NCBI GenBank assembly: GCA_041582695.1
Contig: JBFIBB010000019.1
Coordinates: 1 to 24,968, forward strand
DNA: 24,968 nt
Source: JAWKWH01 sp041582695
GTDB lineage: Bacteria; Pseudomonadota; Alphaproteobacteria; Rhizobiales; Rhizobiaceae
Reading direction: 5' to 3'
The translations under genes and the position numbers were made by a program. Shown here piece after piece: positions 1 to 8,442 of the stretch (position 1 is the first letter of the stretch; each line of letters opens with the position of its first letter). The notes below the pieces were generated by a model. The model saw only the letters and a program-made list of their open reading frames with translations. It searched no databases and was not told the origin of the DNA.

Positions 1-318
1 CGGAAACAGGAAGGCAAACTCGTCACCGCCGATCCGGGTCATCACCGAATGGTTGTCCATCGCTGCGCGCAAGCGCATTGAAACCTGCAACAGGATGTCA
101 TCGCCAGCAGAACGGCCAAACAAGTCATTAATGGGCTTGAATCCGTCAAGATCGATGATTCCGATGGCAAACGGAGCCGGATCATCCTGGCGCTCGGCGA
201 TCAACCGCTGCATCTTGTCAAAAAACCGCGCCTGGTTTCCGAGACCGGTCAGCGGATCCGTCATTGCGAGTTCAGCCGGATTGGCGCTGCCGGTTTTATC
301 CTCGACAGATGAATTCAT
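1..318 (-). CDS. GGDEF-domain protein (putative diguanylate cyclase), N-terminal 106 residues; gene runs off the window
   Basis: Reading the minus strand from ATG at 318 gives 106 residues before the window edge. A GGDEF domain starts almost at once: TDPLTGLGNQARFF near residues 27-40, then IIDLDGFKPINDLFG near 63-77, and finally RIGGDEFAFLFP at the edge. The active-site signature is intact GGDEF, so c-di-GMP synthesis from two GTP is likely; the C-terminus, which might carry an EAL or other domain, is not visible. There is no room for an N-terminal sensor domain, so input must come from elsewhere. The start is supported by a purine-rich AGGGGG about 5 bases upstream. The gene lies 90 bases downstream of a lone receiver-domain protein on the same strand, suggesting co-transcription and perhaps phosphorylation-linked control of c-di-GMP, which is inference. 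Confidence 0.88.
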   Translation of the reverse strand, partial: MNSSVEDKTGSANPAELAMTDPLTGLGNQARFFDKMQRLIAERQDDPAPFAIGIIDLDGFKPINDLFGRSAGDDILLQVSMRLRAAMDNHSVMTRIGGDEFAFLFP

Positions 319-408
319 TGTGCCCCCTGCCACATGAGTGTTCAGACCGGTCAAGCTTGCACAAAACCCTTTAGGAAAGGTGTCTGCGCGACCGACCTGA
401 CCTATCGG

Positions 409-843
409 CTATCCGTTGACCGCCCTGGCCCTGCCGCGATCACGCCATTCTTCGAGCTTGGCTTTCAGACTGTCGGGGCTGATCGGCTTGGACACATAAT
501 CGTCCATTCCGGCCTCGAGGCAGCGGTCGCTGTCGCCTTTCAGCGCATGTGCCGTAGCTGCGATGATGACGACGGGGCTGCCGCCGCCGCGTTCAAGTTC
601 GCGAATCTTCTTGGTGGCCTCAAGCCCGTTCATGACCGGCATCGATACATCCATGATAATCATCGGAGGCTGGAGTTCCTGGTACTTCGCAACGGCAGAT
701 GCACCATTGTCGACAATCTGGAACGAAAGACCGATCTCCTCCATGATAAAGGAGAAAACCATCTGGTTCACGTCGTTATCCTCGGCAATCAGAATGTCGA
801 TGCCGCTACCGGTCGTTTCGCTCATTGTATCAGTTCCGGTCAT
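409..843 (-). CDS. Stand-alone response regulator receiver (CheY-like) protein
   Basis: The product is 144 residues and consists of one receiver domain with no DNA-binding or enzymatic output domain. The acidic pocket is E21-D22 (LIAEDN), the likely phospho-acceptor is D65 (IIMDVSMPVMNG), and the switch residues are T97 (AATAHALKGD) and K119 (YVSKPIS). The sequence style resembles receiver domains of hybrid kinases and DivK-like single-domain regulators, but it is not DivK itself as I remember that sequence. It probably acts through protein contacts in the cytoplasm. The next gene downstream on the same strand encodes a GGDEF protein, so it may tune c-di-GMP signalling (inference). An alternative start is the ATG at 825 (MSETTG), preceded by CGGAA; neither start has a decisive ribosome binding site. 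The 87 bases upstream are AT-rich and probably hold its promoter. Confidence 0.88.
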   Translation of the reverse strand: MTGTDTMSETTGSGIDILIAEDNDVNQMVFSFIMEEIGLSFQIVDNGASAVAKYQELQPPMIIMDVSMPVMNGLEATKKIRELERGGGSPVVIIAATAHALKGDSDRCLEAGMDDYVSKPISPDSLKAKLEEWRDRGRARAVNG

Positions 844-930
844 ACAAATATTTCCAACGGGTCAAACGAAAATTAACATGATGATGTGAATGGCAGGTAA
901 ATTCGCCGTAACTCATTAAAATCTATACTA

Positions 931-2751
931 TTATTTTATCACTCGATACAGGATGAGCGGTGAATCCGGCGCGGTTGTCGTCCTTTTCAGCCACGCCGGC
1001 GGTTCGTCACGGGAGAGTGCGGCCAGCAAACCGCTGGTTCCACGTTTCGCCAGATAACCGCTCTCGCCGTTGCCGGGACAATAGGTGACGATATCGATGC
1101 TGTTCTGCTCAATTATTCGCCTGGCCTGGTTTAACGGCATCATGAAAGCGTCAAGGGTCGCCACGTTGCCCGAATTGTTCCGATGATAGGGACCGGCAAG
1201 CGTCCTGTGGGGCGTGTATTTCAGAATTGCCGGCCCGATATTGGATATTGCAAGCAAATTTGCCGGTTTCAGCGCGGCCAGTTCTGCAAATGCCATTTCG
1301 TCGTAGCATCCGGCCAACTGCTTCTCCGACGAGCTGTCGCTGGCATTCGCCGGGTTTCGCAGACCGGTGGCTTTCTGAAGCCCGGCCCCCGCCAGAACCC
1401 AGACGATATTGAACGAGACCAGCCATGCGACAGCCATTGCCAGGCTCGCGCGGCCGGATTTGTTGGCATAGGCGGCAGATCTCAGTTCGCCGACCCAGGC
1501 TGCCAAAGGAATCGTGGAAAATGCAATCGCGAAGTTACCGCCGCGAATCTGCCAGAGACTGACGACGAAGGCGCTCAGAACAAAGCCGCCAAGCATCACA
1601 ATGGCGCGTTTGTCGCCCTTGGCGCGGCGATACCGAAATGCAAGTACGGCCAGCGCGATCACCGGAATCGGATAGAACTTTGCAAACAGCACTAAATTTC
1701 GGGTTGCCACTTTGGTGACCGGCTGGGCCTCGGCAATAGCTGAAAGCCATATTTCAGCCAAGCGCGGGTCAAGATCGCCGTAGGGCCCGCTGAGACATTG
1801 CGGAAATAAACCCCCGATCAGAACGACCAGGGCCGCGCCAAGCAGGCCGCAGGCGAGCGCCCGGCCAACCAGCGTCCGGCTGGTTGCCGGCGTCATTGCG
1901 GCAGCCGCAAGGCCGACTCCTCCGATCGAGGCCACGCTCAGTTGCGCCACTGACAAGGCATCGCAGTGCACTTCGAACCAGTGCTCCGGCCCGACTGTTG
2001 CAACAAATGCCGCCGCCGATACTGTCGCAAACCCGATGCCGAACCCCCTCGCCCGCGGTGCTTCCGCGCCTCCGAGCAGCAGAAACGCCAGCGCCACGAA
2101 TGCGCAGGCGACCGCGACAAACGGAAGCGTCTCCATTCCCGTGGCCAATGTGAGTGCCGTGGCGGCGCCGGCAGCCAGGCCGTGCCGCCAGGAGGGGCCG
2201 GCGACCAGCGCCCAAAGCGCGAGAAGGCAAAGCGTGATCTGGATATTGTGGTGATCAAATGAGCCGGGAGCATAGATGCCGAGCGAGAAAAGGCTCCATG
2301 AACCGATGAGCGCCGCCGGAAACGCGGCCTGGTCGCCGCCAAACGCCCGCGCAGTACGGATTATCGCAAACGCCGAAACTGCAAAAAGCAGCGCTGGCCA
2401 GACGATCCCGGCAACCTGTTCGCCCGCCTGCTGCGAACCGGACATGGCCTCTACAAGGTAGATCAGGAGAGCATTCGGAAGGTCGACGATTCGCGACCAG
2501 TGCATGGCAAATCCGCCCTCCGGACCCATCCGGTACTGGGTGTAATCGAACCATGCCTGTCCGGCGAGGAGATCGCGTATCTGCACAAGCCGCATCATGC
2601 TGTCGTTGTCGGCAGGCCAGTTGAAAAGCGTTCCTTTCACGATCGCCGGTATGAGCGCCAGCCCTGCAGCCAGCACCGCAACGAGAGCGTCAAAACGGCT
2701 CGCGTATTGATGTATCGCCGAATTCTGCACAATGGCCGTTTGGGCCGTCAT
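931..2751 (-). CDS. Polytopic membrane protein, GT-C-like (STT3/PMT-type) putative glycosyltransferase
   Basis: The product is 606 residues from ATG at 2751, which has a GGGA element about 8 bases upstream; an in-frame TTG at 2769 is the alternative. About a dozen hydrophobic segments span residues 20-450, followed by a soluble C-terminal part of roughly 150 residues. The first extracytoplasmic loop carries D48-N49-D50 in WPADNDSMMRL, the place where GT-C enzymes keep their metal- or substrate-binding acidic motif, and a later loop has SFDHHNIQ. These features point to a polyprenyl-phosphate-sugar-dependent glycosyltransferase acting at the outer face of the inner membrane, but I could not assign a named family. 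It lies downstream of a GtrA-like protein and a GT2 polyprenyl-phosphate sugar synthase on the same strand. That is the expected order of supply, flipping and transfer. The acceptor is unknown. Confidence 0.8.
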   Translation of the reverse strand: MTAQTAIVQNSAIHQYASRFDALVAVLAAGLALIPAIVKGTLFNWPADNDSMMRLVQIRDLLAGQAWFDYTQYRMGPEGGFAMHWSRIVDLPNALLIYLVEAMSGSQQAGEQVAGIVWPALLFAVSAFAIIRTARAFGGDQAAFPAALIGSWSLFSLGIYAPGSFDHHNIQITLCLLALWALVAGPSWRHGLAAGAATALTLATGMETLPFVAVACAFVALAFLLLGGAEAPRARGFGIGFATVSAAAFVATVGPEHWFEVHCDALSVAQLSVASIGGVGLAAAAMTPATSRTLVGRALACGLLGAALVVLIGGLFPQCLSGPYGDLDPRLAEIWLSAIAEAQPVTKVATRNLVLFAKFYPIPVIALAVLAFRYRRAKGDKRAIVMLGGFVLSAFVVSLWQIRGGNFAIAFSTIPLAAWVGELRSAAYANKSGRASLAMAVAWLVSFNIVWVLAGAGLQKATGLRNPANASDSSSEKQLAGCYDEMAFAELAALKPANLLAISNIGPAILKYTPHRTLAGPYHRNNSGNVATLDAFMMPLNQARRIIEQNSIDIVTYCPGNGESGYLAKRGTSGLLAALSRDEPPAWLKRTTTAPDSPLILYRVIK

Positions 2752-2828
2752 CCCGTTTGTCCCGATCAAAAAATATCCCGGCGCATATCTAAAGCTCCGG
2801 TTTCAACATTTGGTAAAGCGGCCAAATG

Positions 2829-3230
2829 TCAGTCGTCAGGTGCAAAAGCCCAAATCGAGGATAGCACGAAGCTGATGGCGCTTGCCGCCAATGTCGTCAC
2901 GATCGCCATGACCAGGGGCGATGCGCCGAGAACGTGCACAGCGACATGAGAGATTGCGCCGGCAAGAAGCGCGCAGCCCGCCTGGACCGCGAAATAGCGC
3001 GGCAAGGTTCGCTGGTGGCTGGCGCGCGATCGGAATGTCCAGTTGCGCTGCGCGGTATACGCGACGGAAAAAGCGATCGCATAGGCAACCGTGCTGGCGA
3101 TGAAGGGTGGTGCGCCAAGGCGCACGAACAGATAGGACAGCGCAAACAACAGCGCGGCAGCGCCGACGCCAACGACGACAAACCGGGCGATCTTCCGGTT
3201 GTCTGCCAGACGCGAGACGTGGCCGTTCAT
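2829..3230 (-). CDS. GtrA-family membrane protein (putative polyprenyl-phosphate sugar flippase)
   Basis: The product is 133 residues with four hydrophobic helices (about 16-35, 42-62, 80-101 and 104-126). The family signature is present: an N-terminal RFVVVGVGAAALLF helix, and Y-x-x-N-W-T-F between helices 2 and 3 (QRNWTFRSR), as in GtrA/GtcA proteins. Members help move lipid-linked glucose, arabinose or similar sugars across the inner membrane for modification of O-antigen, teichoic acid or arabinogalactan. Its ATG overlaps the stop codon of the upstream GT2 gene (ATGA), so the two are translationally coupled, and the GT-C-like gene follows about 77 bases downstream. The family assignment is firm; the transported sugar is unknown. 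Confidence 0.9.
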   Translation of the reverse strand: MNGHVSRLADNRKIARFVVVGVGAAALLFALSYLFVRLGAPPFIASTVAYAIAFSVAYTAQRNWTFRSRASHQRTLPRYFAVQAGCALLAGAISHVAVHVLGASPLVMAIVTTLAASAISFVLSSIWAFAPDD

Positions 3231-4465
3231 GCGGCTTTCTTGACCGTTTCAGCCGATTTGGCGCCGGTCTTCTTGCCGTTCGCAATAGGAATTTGCAGCA
3301 CGCCGAGAAGGAAGGCGGAAAAGAACAACTGAAGCGCAATGACGATCAGCGTCAAACCCAGTACGACGGCGCGAGGGATCATCGGATTCACCAGCGGCCC
3401 AAATCCGACCGCTGCCCATGTCATTACCGCATAGCCGAAGAACAGAAGGCCAGCGGCAAAGCAGATTCCGGCATTCAAAGCCAGGCGGTCGGTACTGATG
3501 TTGTCCCTGATCCAATTGGACCGGGCATTGGCCGGCAGGATTCCGGTAACGTCGGCATAGTAGCGCGACAGCACGCCGAATGTGATGAGCTGAATGCCGG
3601 TCGCAACCATGAAGCATGCGGCGACAAAGGTGTTGAGGTCGAGAGACAGGTTTCCGCCGATCGTGAGCGGGCCGAAGAACAACAGCACCGACAGGACCGT
3701 GCCGAGGGCACAAAGAACCGAGCCCGGAATGAAGAACAGCCAGCGGGGATTGTACATCAGCAGGAACTTCAGGTGCCGCCAGCCGTCGCGCCAGGATCGC
3801 AGATGCGGCGGACGGCTGCGGCCATCCGGTTTCAGGGTGGTCGGCACTTCTTCGATGCGCAATCCTGCCAGCGAACAGCGTACGACCATCTCGGAAGCAA
3901 ACTCCATGCCGGTGGTTCTCAGGTCGAGTTCGCGAATGGTTTTCGCATTGAAACCGCGCAGGCCGCAGTGAAAATCGCCAACCTTGATGCGGAAGAACAG
4001 ACGGCCGAGAAAACTCAACACCGGATTGCCAAGATAGCGGTGCAGGGGCGGCATGGCGCCTGCCGAAATTCCGCCCTGGAAGCGGTTGCCCATTACAAGA
4101 TCGGCACCGTCGCGCAACCTCGAGACAAAGGCATCGAGTTCGCTGAACTCGTAGCTGTCGTCGGCGTCACCCATGATGATAAAACGTCCGCGGGCCGCCG
4201 CGATGCCGCCGAGCAACGCTGCGCCGTAGCCTTTTTCCGGGACCGGAACGACGCGCGCGCCGAGTTTTTCAGCTATATCCTGCGAGCCGTCGGTGCTGCC
4301 GTTGTCGGCAATCAGCACTTCGCCGGCAATTCCCGACTTCTTCAGATAACCAAGCGCCTTGGTTATGCAGATTTCCAGCGTTTCGGCCTCGTTCAGGCAG
4401 GGCATGAGGATGGTCAGCTCTCGCTGACGTTCCTTGTCTTTCTTGATCGGGGTAACGCCGCTCAT
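3227..4465 (-). CDS. Family 2 glycosyltransferase with C-terminal membrane domain (polyprenyl-phosphate sugar synthase-like)
   Basis: The product is 412 residues from ATG at 4465, chosen because CAGGA lies just upstream; an in-frame extension to 4585 lacks family similarity. Residues 17-240 form the GT-A fold: LTILMPCLNEAETL, then ADNGSTDGS at 53-61, and the metal-binding D100-A-D102 in GDADDSYEF. Residues 260-400 hold about four transmembrane helices. This architecture is that of DPM1/GtrB/ArnC-like enzymes, which charge undecaprenyl phosphate with a sugar from a nucleotide donor on the cytoplasmic face of the inner membrane. It is the first gene of a minus-strand set with the GtrA-like and GT-C-like genes, so a lipid-linked sugar made here is probably flipped and then transferred by those proteins. 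The sugar donor cannot be told from the sequence. Confidence 0.88.
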   Translation of the reverse strand: MSGVTPIKKDKERQRELTILMPCLNEAETLEICITKALGYLKKSGIAGEVLIADNGSTDGSQDIAEKLGARVVPVPEKGYGAALLGGIAAARGRFIIMGDADDSYEFSELDAFVSRLRDGADLVMGNRFQGGISAGAMPPLHRYLGNPVLSFLGRLFFRIKVGDFHCGLRGFNAKTIRELDLRTTGMEFASEMVVRCSLAGLRIEEVPTTLKPDGRSRPPHLRSWRDGWRHLKFLLMYNPRWLFFIPGSVLCALGTVLSVLLFFGPLTIGGNLSLDLNTFVAACFMVATGIQLITFGVLSRYYADVTGILPANARSNWIRDNISTDRLALNAGICFAAGLLFFGYAVMTWAAVGFGPLVNPMIPRAVVLGLTLIVIALQLFFSAFLLGVLQIPIANGKKTGAKSAETVKKAA

Positions 4466-4622
4466 CGGGTTCCTGTTTCTCGTTGCCGCGGAACTGATGC
4501 GGCTTGCCGCATTCCTGTTCTTGATTATGCGCATAAATGCCCGCAAACAATTAAGAAGTGATGACAATAGCCCTTCGCCGTCCATGTGGACAGGCCTGTT
4601 TCGTGGCAGGGCGCGTTTCGCG

Positions 4623-4652
4623 TTGCTGGCGGGCGGACAGTTCGACTATAGA
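4623..4652 (+). promoter_or_regulatory. Candidate sigma-70-type promoter for gshB
   Basis: A TTGCTG element (4623-4628) and a CTATAG element (4646-4651) are separated by 17 bases and lie about 35 bases upstream of the gshB start codon. This is a motif match only; the 220-base region between the divergent GT2 and gshB genes must hold promoters for both. Confidence 0.35.
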
Positions 4653-4685
4653 CAGCGACCGACACAGTTTTCTCCGGAGCCGTAA

Positions 4686-5630
4686 ATGCCGCTTGATATC
4701 GCCATCCAGATGGATCACGTCTCGACGCTCTCGATCGGCGGGGACACGACCTTCGCGCTTGCGCTGGAAGCGCAGGCGCGGGGACACAAGCTGCATCACT
4801 ATACTCCCGACCAGTTGACGATGCGCAATGGAAAGGTGGAAGCGAAGGCCGAACCGATGATCGTGCGCGATGTCGTTGGCGATCATTTCGTACTCGGACA
4901 TACCGAGAAGCTCGACCTGTCGGAACTTGACGTGGTGCTGCTGCGCCAGGATCCCCCCTTCGACATGAACTACATCACCACCACCCATATTCTCGAGCGC
5001 ATTCATCCCGAAACGCTGGTCGTCAACGATCCGGCATGGGTGCGCAACAGTCCGGAAAAGATTTTCGTCACCGAGTTCCCGGATTTGATGCCCGAAACGA
5101 TCATCACCAAGGATGTCGCGGAAGTGGCGGCGTTCCGGCGCGAATTCGGCGACATTATCATCAAGCCGCTATACGGAAACGGCGGCGCCGGGGTGTTTCA
5201 CCTGCAGGATGGCGACCGCAACATGACGTCGCTTCTGGAAATGTTCGAACAGATGTACCGCGAACCGTTCATCGTACAGCGATATCTCAAGGACGTGCGG
5301 GCGGGCGACAAGCGCATCATCCTGATCGAGGGAGAAGCGGTCGGCGCCATCAACCGCGTTCCGGCGGAGACGGATGCGCGCTCCAACATGCATGTCGGCG
5401 GTCAGGCAATGAAAACGGAGATGTCCGACCGGGAGCTGGAAATCTGTGCGCGCATCGGACCCTCGCTGCGCGAGCGCGGCTTCACGCTTGTCGGCATCGA
5501 TGTCATCGGCGGGCTTCTAACCGAAATCAACGTGACCTCTCCGACCGGCATCCGTGAAGTGAAGAAATTCGGCGGCGCCGACATCGCGGCGCTGTTCTGG
5601 GACGCAGTCGAGGCGCGGGTGAAGGGGTGA
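4686..5630 (+). CDS. gshB: Glutathione synthetase
   Basis: The product is 314 residues, the usual length for bacterial GshB. It joins gamma-glutamylcysteine and glycine with ATP hydrolysis in the cytoplasm, the second step of glutathione synthesis. Recognisable parts are the N-terminal IAIQMDHVSTL, the substrate region LLRQDPPFDMNYITTTHILE (about 80-99), WVRNSPEKIFVTEFP, and the ATP-grasp core: DIIIKPLYGNGGAGV with the lysine and glycine-rich loop near 160, the D-x-R-x-G-D-K-R region, and NVTSPTG near the end supplying metal ligands. The start is backed by GGAG seven bases upstream. It is followed at 170 bases by comM on the same strand, a pairing I associate with rhizobial genomes. Nothing is odd in the sequence. 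Confidence 0.97.
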   Translation: MPLDIAIQMDHVSTLSIGGDTTFALALEAQARGHKLHHYTPDQLTMRNGKVEAKAEPMIVRDVVGDHFVLGHTEKLDLSELDVVLLRQDPPFDMNYITTTHILERIHPETLVVNDPAWVRNSPEKIFVTEFPDLMPETIITKDVAEVAAFRREFGDIIIKPLYGNGGAGVFHLQDGDRNMTSLLEMFEQMYREPFIVQRYLKDVRAGDKRIILIEGEAVGAINRVPAETDARSNMHVGGQAMKTEMSDRELEICARIGPSLRERGFTLVGIDVIGGLLTEINVTSPTGIREVKKFGGADIAALFWDAVEARVKG

Positions 5631-5685
5631 GGATGTTCCGCCTCCACAACCTGATACACGCGAAATACACGCAGTCCGCTATTAT

Positions 5686-5700
5686 GTTCGCATAATGTTC
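5686..5700 (+). promoter_or_regulatory. Candidate LexA (SOS) box upstream of comM, alphaproteobacterial GTTC-N7-GTTC type
   Basis: The sequence GTTCGCATAATGTTC fits the direct-repeat LexA operator described for alphaproteobacteria exactly, with a seven-base AT-rich spacer. It sits 100 bases before the comM start and overlaps a small inverted repeat (ATTATG, TTCG, CATAAT at 5681-5696). The position before a DNA-recombination gene is what makes it persuasive; eight fixed bases alone would turn up by chance about once in a window of this size. Confidence 0.5.
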
Positions 5701-5800
5701 TTGATTTGATCGCCCGGCTATGCTTGACTTCGCGGCAGGGTTTTAATCAGCATCCCCTGCACGCGGGGGCGGCGGCGCACGGACAGGCGGGGAGACAGCC

Positions 5801-7336
5801 ATGGTTTCGCGGGTGCGGACAATCGCATTTCACGGCATTGATGCCGTTCCGGTCGATGTGCAGGTCATGGTGGCGCCTGGAAAGGTGAACATGCACATCG
5901 TCGGACTGCCCGACAAGGCGGTGGCGGAAAGCCGCGAACGGGTACAGGCGGCGCTGCACGCTTCGGGCTTGTCGATGCCGGCCAAAAAGGTAACGGTCAA
6001 TCTCGCGCCCGCCGATCTGCCGAAGGAAGGCAGCCACTACGACCTGCCGATCGCTCTTGGCCTGATGGCGGCGCTCGGCGCCCTGCCCGGCGACGCGCTG
6101 GCGGAATTCGCGGTGATCGGCGAGTTGTCGCTGGACGGAACGATAGCCCCGGTTGCCGGCGCGCTTCCGGCCGCGATCGGCGCCAACGCGCAGGGCCTTG
6201 GTCTCATTTGTCCTCATGACAGCGGGCCGGAAGCGGCCTGGGCCGGTGCGGACATGGAGATTCTGGCACCACGCAGCCTGATCGCGATGGCCAACCATTT
6301 CCGCGGCACACAAGTGCTGTCGCGCCCGGAGGCAAAAATCCGGACCGCGGTAGCGGGCCTGCCGGATCTCGCCGACATCAAGGGCCAGGAGACCGCCAAG
6401 CGGGCGCTGGAGGTTGCGGCGGCGGGCGGCCACAATCTCATCATGGTCGGACCACCGGGTTCGGGAAAATCGATGCTGGCGCAGCGCCTGCCGTCGATTC
6501 TCCCTCCCTTGTCGCCGAAAGAGTTGTTGGAAGTGTCGATGATCGCTTCCGTCGCCGGCGAACTCGCCGATGGCAGGCTGACCGACCGGAGGCCGTTTCG
6601 CGCGCCGCATCATTCCGCCTCGATGGCGGCGATGGTCGGCGGCGGGCTGCGGGTGAAGCCCGGCGAGGTTTCGCTGGCGCACAATGGCGTGCTGTTCCTG
6701 GACGAGTTCCCGGAATTTACCCCGCAGGTGCTCGATTCGCTGCGCCAGCCGCTCGAAACGGCTGAGTGCGTCATCGCCCGGGCCAATCACCGGGTGAGCT
6801 ATCCGGCGCGCATACAGCTTGTCGCAGCGATGAATCCGTGCCGTTGCGGCATGGCCGGCGAGCCGGGATATCAATGCGCAAGGGGCGCCCGCTGCCAGAG
6901 CGAATATGTGTCGAGGATTTCGGGCCCGATGATGGACCGGATCGACCTTCGCATCGAAGTGCCGGCGGTCAGCGCCGACGATCTGATCCGGCCTTCCGCG
7001 GGTGAGACGAGCGCTGTGGTCGCCGCCCGCGTTGCAGCGGCGCGCAACCTGCAGCACGAGCGGTTTACGGCGCTCGGCCTGCCAGCCGGCATGACCAATG
7101 CCCGTTGCTCGACCGCGATCATCGAAAAGATCGCCGAACCCGATGCCGGCGGCCGGGCGCTGCTGCGCGAGGCCAGCGAGAAGCTCGGGTTTTCGGCGCG
7201 GGCCTATCACCGCGTGCTGCGCGTGGCGCGCACGCTCGCCGACCTGGATGGCGCCGAAACGGTCGGCCGCATTCACCTCGCAGAGGCGATCTCCTACCGG
7301 ACGAGCGCAACCGGCGCGTTGCGCCGGGCGGCCTGA
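5801..7336 (+). CDS. comM: YifB/ComM-family Mg-chelatase-like AAA+ ATPase (branch-migration helicase)
   Basis: The product is 511 residues, typical for ComM. Residues 1-170 form the N-terminal ChlI-like domain (FHGIDAVPVDVQV, HIVGLPDKAVAESRERV, NLAPADLPKEGSHYDLPIAL). The AAA+ module follows, with Walker A GPPGSGKS at 217-224 and Walker B LFLDEFPEF with D301-E302. The family-specific cysteine patch (NPCRCG and, downstream, QCARGARC) is followed by SRISGPMMDRIDL, then the C-terminal Mg-chelatase domain. ComM is a hexameric helicase that promotes branch migration while incoming single-stranded DNA is integrated during natural transformation; in species without known competence its job is less clear. 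GGGGAG eight bases upstream supports the start. The upstream GTTC-N7-GTTC site suggests induction by DNA damage through LexA. Confidence 0.95.
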   Translation: MVSRVRTIAFHGIDAVPVDVQVMVAPGKVNMHIVGLPDKAVAESRERVQAALHASGLSMPAKKVTVNLAPADLPKEGSHYDLPIALGLMAALGALPGDALAEFAVIGELSLDGTIAPVAGALPAAIGANAQGLGLICPHDSGPEAAWAGADMEILAPRSLIAMANHFRGTQVLSRPEAKIRTAVAGLPDLADIKGQETAKRALEVAAAGGHNLIMVGPPGSGKSMLAQRLPSILPPLSPKELLEVSMIASVAGELADGRLTDRRPFRAPHHSASMAAMVGGGLRVKPGEVSLAHNGVLFLDEFPEFTPQVLDSLRQPLETAECVIARANHRVSYPARIQLVAAMNPCRCGMAGEPGYQCARGARCQSEYVSRISGPMMDRIDLRIEVPAVSADDLIRPSAGETSAVVAARVAAARNLQHERFTALGLPAGMTNARCSTAIIEKIAEPDAGGRALLREASEKLGFSARAYHRVLRVARTLADLDGAETVGRIHLAEAISYRTSATGALRRAA

Positions 7337-7416
7337 GACTTCGAGGATTTTGCCCCGAGGGAAGCCAAGGCGCGGAACCGGCTATCGGGGCCAAACCGCG
7401 CCATCGTCTTTCAGGA

Positions 7417-8442
7417 TCAGAGGCCGGTATGCTCCCTGATCCAGTCGCGGTAGCGGCTGACCCGCGTGTAGACGCCGAAAGCGTTCTTGTGTCCGCAGGC
7501 GACTTCCGAATCGAGCGGCCCGTCGCCCCAACTGACAATGCCAACCTGGGTCAGGTCATCGCCCTGCCCGACGAAAAGCGGGCCGCCGCTGTCGCCATTG
7601 CAGGCGTCGCGCGCTCCCGTTTCGGTACCCGCGCACAACATGTTCGCTGTCAGCGGATCGCCCATCGACTCGCCGATGGCCGCGGTTGCCGCTTCTATGT
7701 CCTCGCCGGATATCCGCAGCCGCGGGCTGAACTCGTAAAGCAGGTTCGCCAGATCGAGCTTGTAGATCTCCTTCATGCCCGCATTGCAGGCGCCGTTGGG
7801 CTTGAGCTCGATTTCGGTCTGCATCAGGTTCATCGGGAAGTTGCCGTCCTCCAGCTTGCCCCAGCCGGTGACCGTTGCCGTGCCTTCCTCGACATCCTGA
7901 TCGGCGAACCTTATCGCCGTCTCCTTCGCCGGGACGGACAGGTGGATAAGGCCGATATCATTGTCCAGCGTCCGCGCCGAGTATCCGGGATGAACAATGA
8001 CTTTGTCTGCCGGAATGCGGGTGCCTTCAACCAGGGCGGTGGCGCCCACCAGAACCGTCACGGTTTCGGCCGCAATCGGCTCTTCGCCGTCGACGAGGCA
8101 GTGCGCGGCGGTCAGCACCCATTCGGGCGAGATCAGGCTGCCGCCGCAAAACTGCGCGTCAAACTGGGTGTCGGGGCTTTCGTCGAGCATTTCGCTGGTC
8201 AACAGCGCCACCTGAAAAGGCCATGCGCCATGCTGCGCTTCGACACCGCCGAACACTCGCGGGCTTTCACCAGCCAGTTCGACCCTCTGGGCGCGGCGTT
8301 CATCGGGAATTCGCGCCATCGGCGACTGCGCCGCGGAAGTTCCGCCGCGTTCGGCCGCCATGGCGACCGTCGACAGGTTCGGCGCAGCCAGCGACAGAAT
8401 CAACGCGGCCGCCGAGGTTTCCAACCAGCCTAATTTCTTCAT
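7417..8442 (-). CDS. Secreted trypsin-like serine protease (S1A, chymotrypsin fold)
   Basis: The product is 341 residues from ATG at 8442, where a strong CAGGAG sits seven bases upstream; ATGs at 8460 and 8592 are in frame but would bury the signal peptide. Residues 1-29 are a Sec signal peptide (KK, hydrophobic core, TVAMA then A). After a short propeptide, RVFGGVEAQHGAWPFQV marks the activation site. The triad is complete: H114 in TAAHC, D162 in DNDIGL and S285 in GDSGGP. D279, six residues before the serine, corresponds to chymotrypsin numbering 189 and predicts cleavage after Arg or Lys. Paired cysteines suggest disulfides formed in the periplasm or outside. It is divergent from a second secreted serine protease, with 346 bases between them, and converges on comM. 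Substrate unknown. Confidence 0.93.
   Translation of the reverse strand: MKKLGWLETSAAALILSLAAPNLSTVAMAAERGGTSAAQSPMARIPDERRAQRVELAGESPRVFGGVEAQHGAWPFQVALLTSEMLDESPDTQFDAQFCGGSLISPEWVLTAAHCLVDGEEPIAAETVTVLVGATALVEGTRIPADKVIVHPGYSARTLDNDIGLIHLSVPAKETAIRFADQDVEEGTATVTGWGKLEDGNFPMNLMQTEIELKPNGACNAGMKEIYKLDLANLLYEFSPRLRISGEDIEAATAAIGESMGDPLTANMLCAGTETGARDACNGDSGGPLFVGQGDDLTQVGIVSWGDGPLDSEVACGHKNAFGVYTRVSRYRDWIREHTGL

Noticed and set aside
3107..4561. A 484-codon open frame on the plus strand opposite the GT2 gene
   Set aside because: It is rich in Arg, Gln and His without domains, while the minus frame has clear GT2 and GtrA motifs with coupled start and stop codons.
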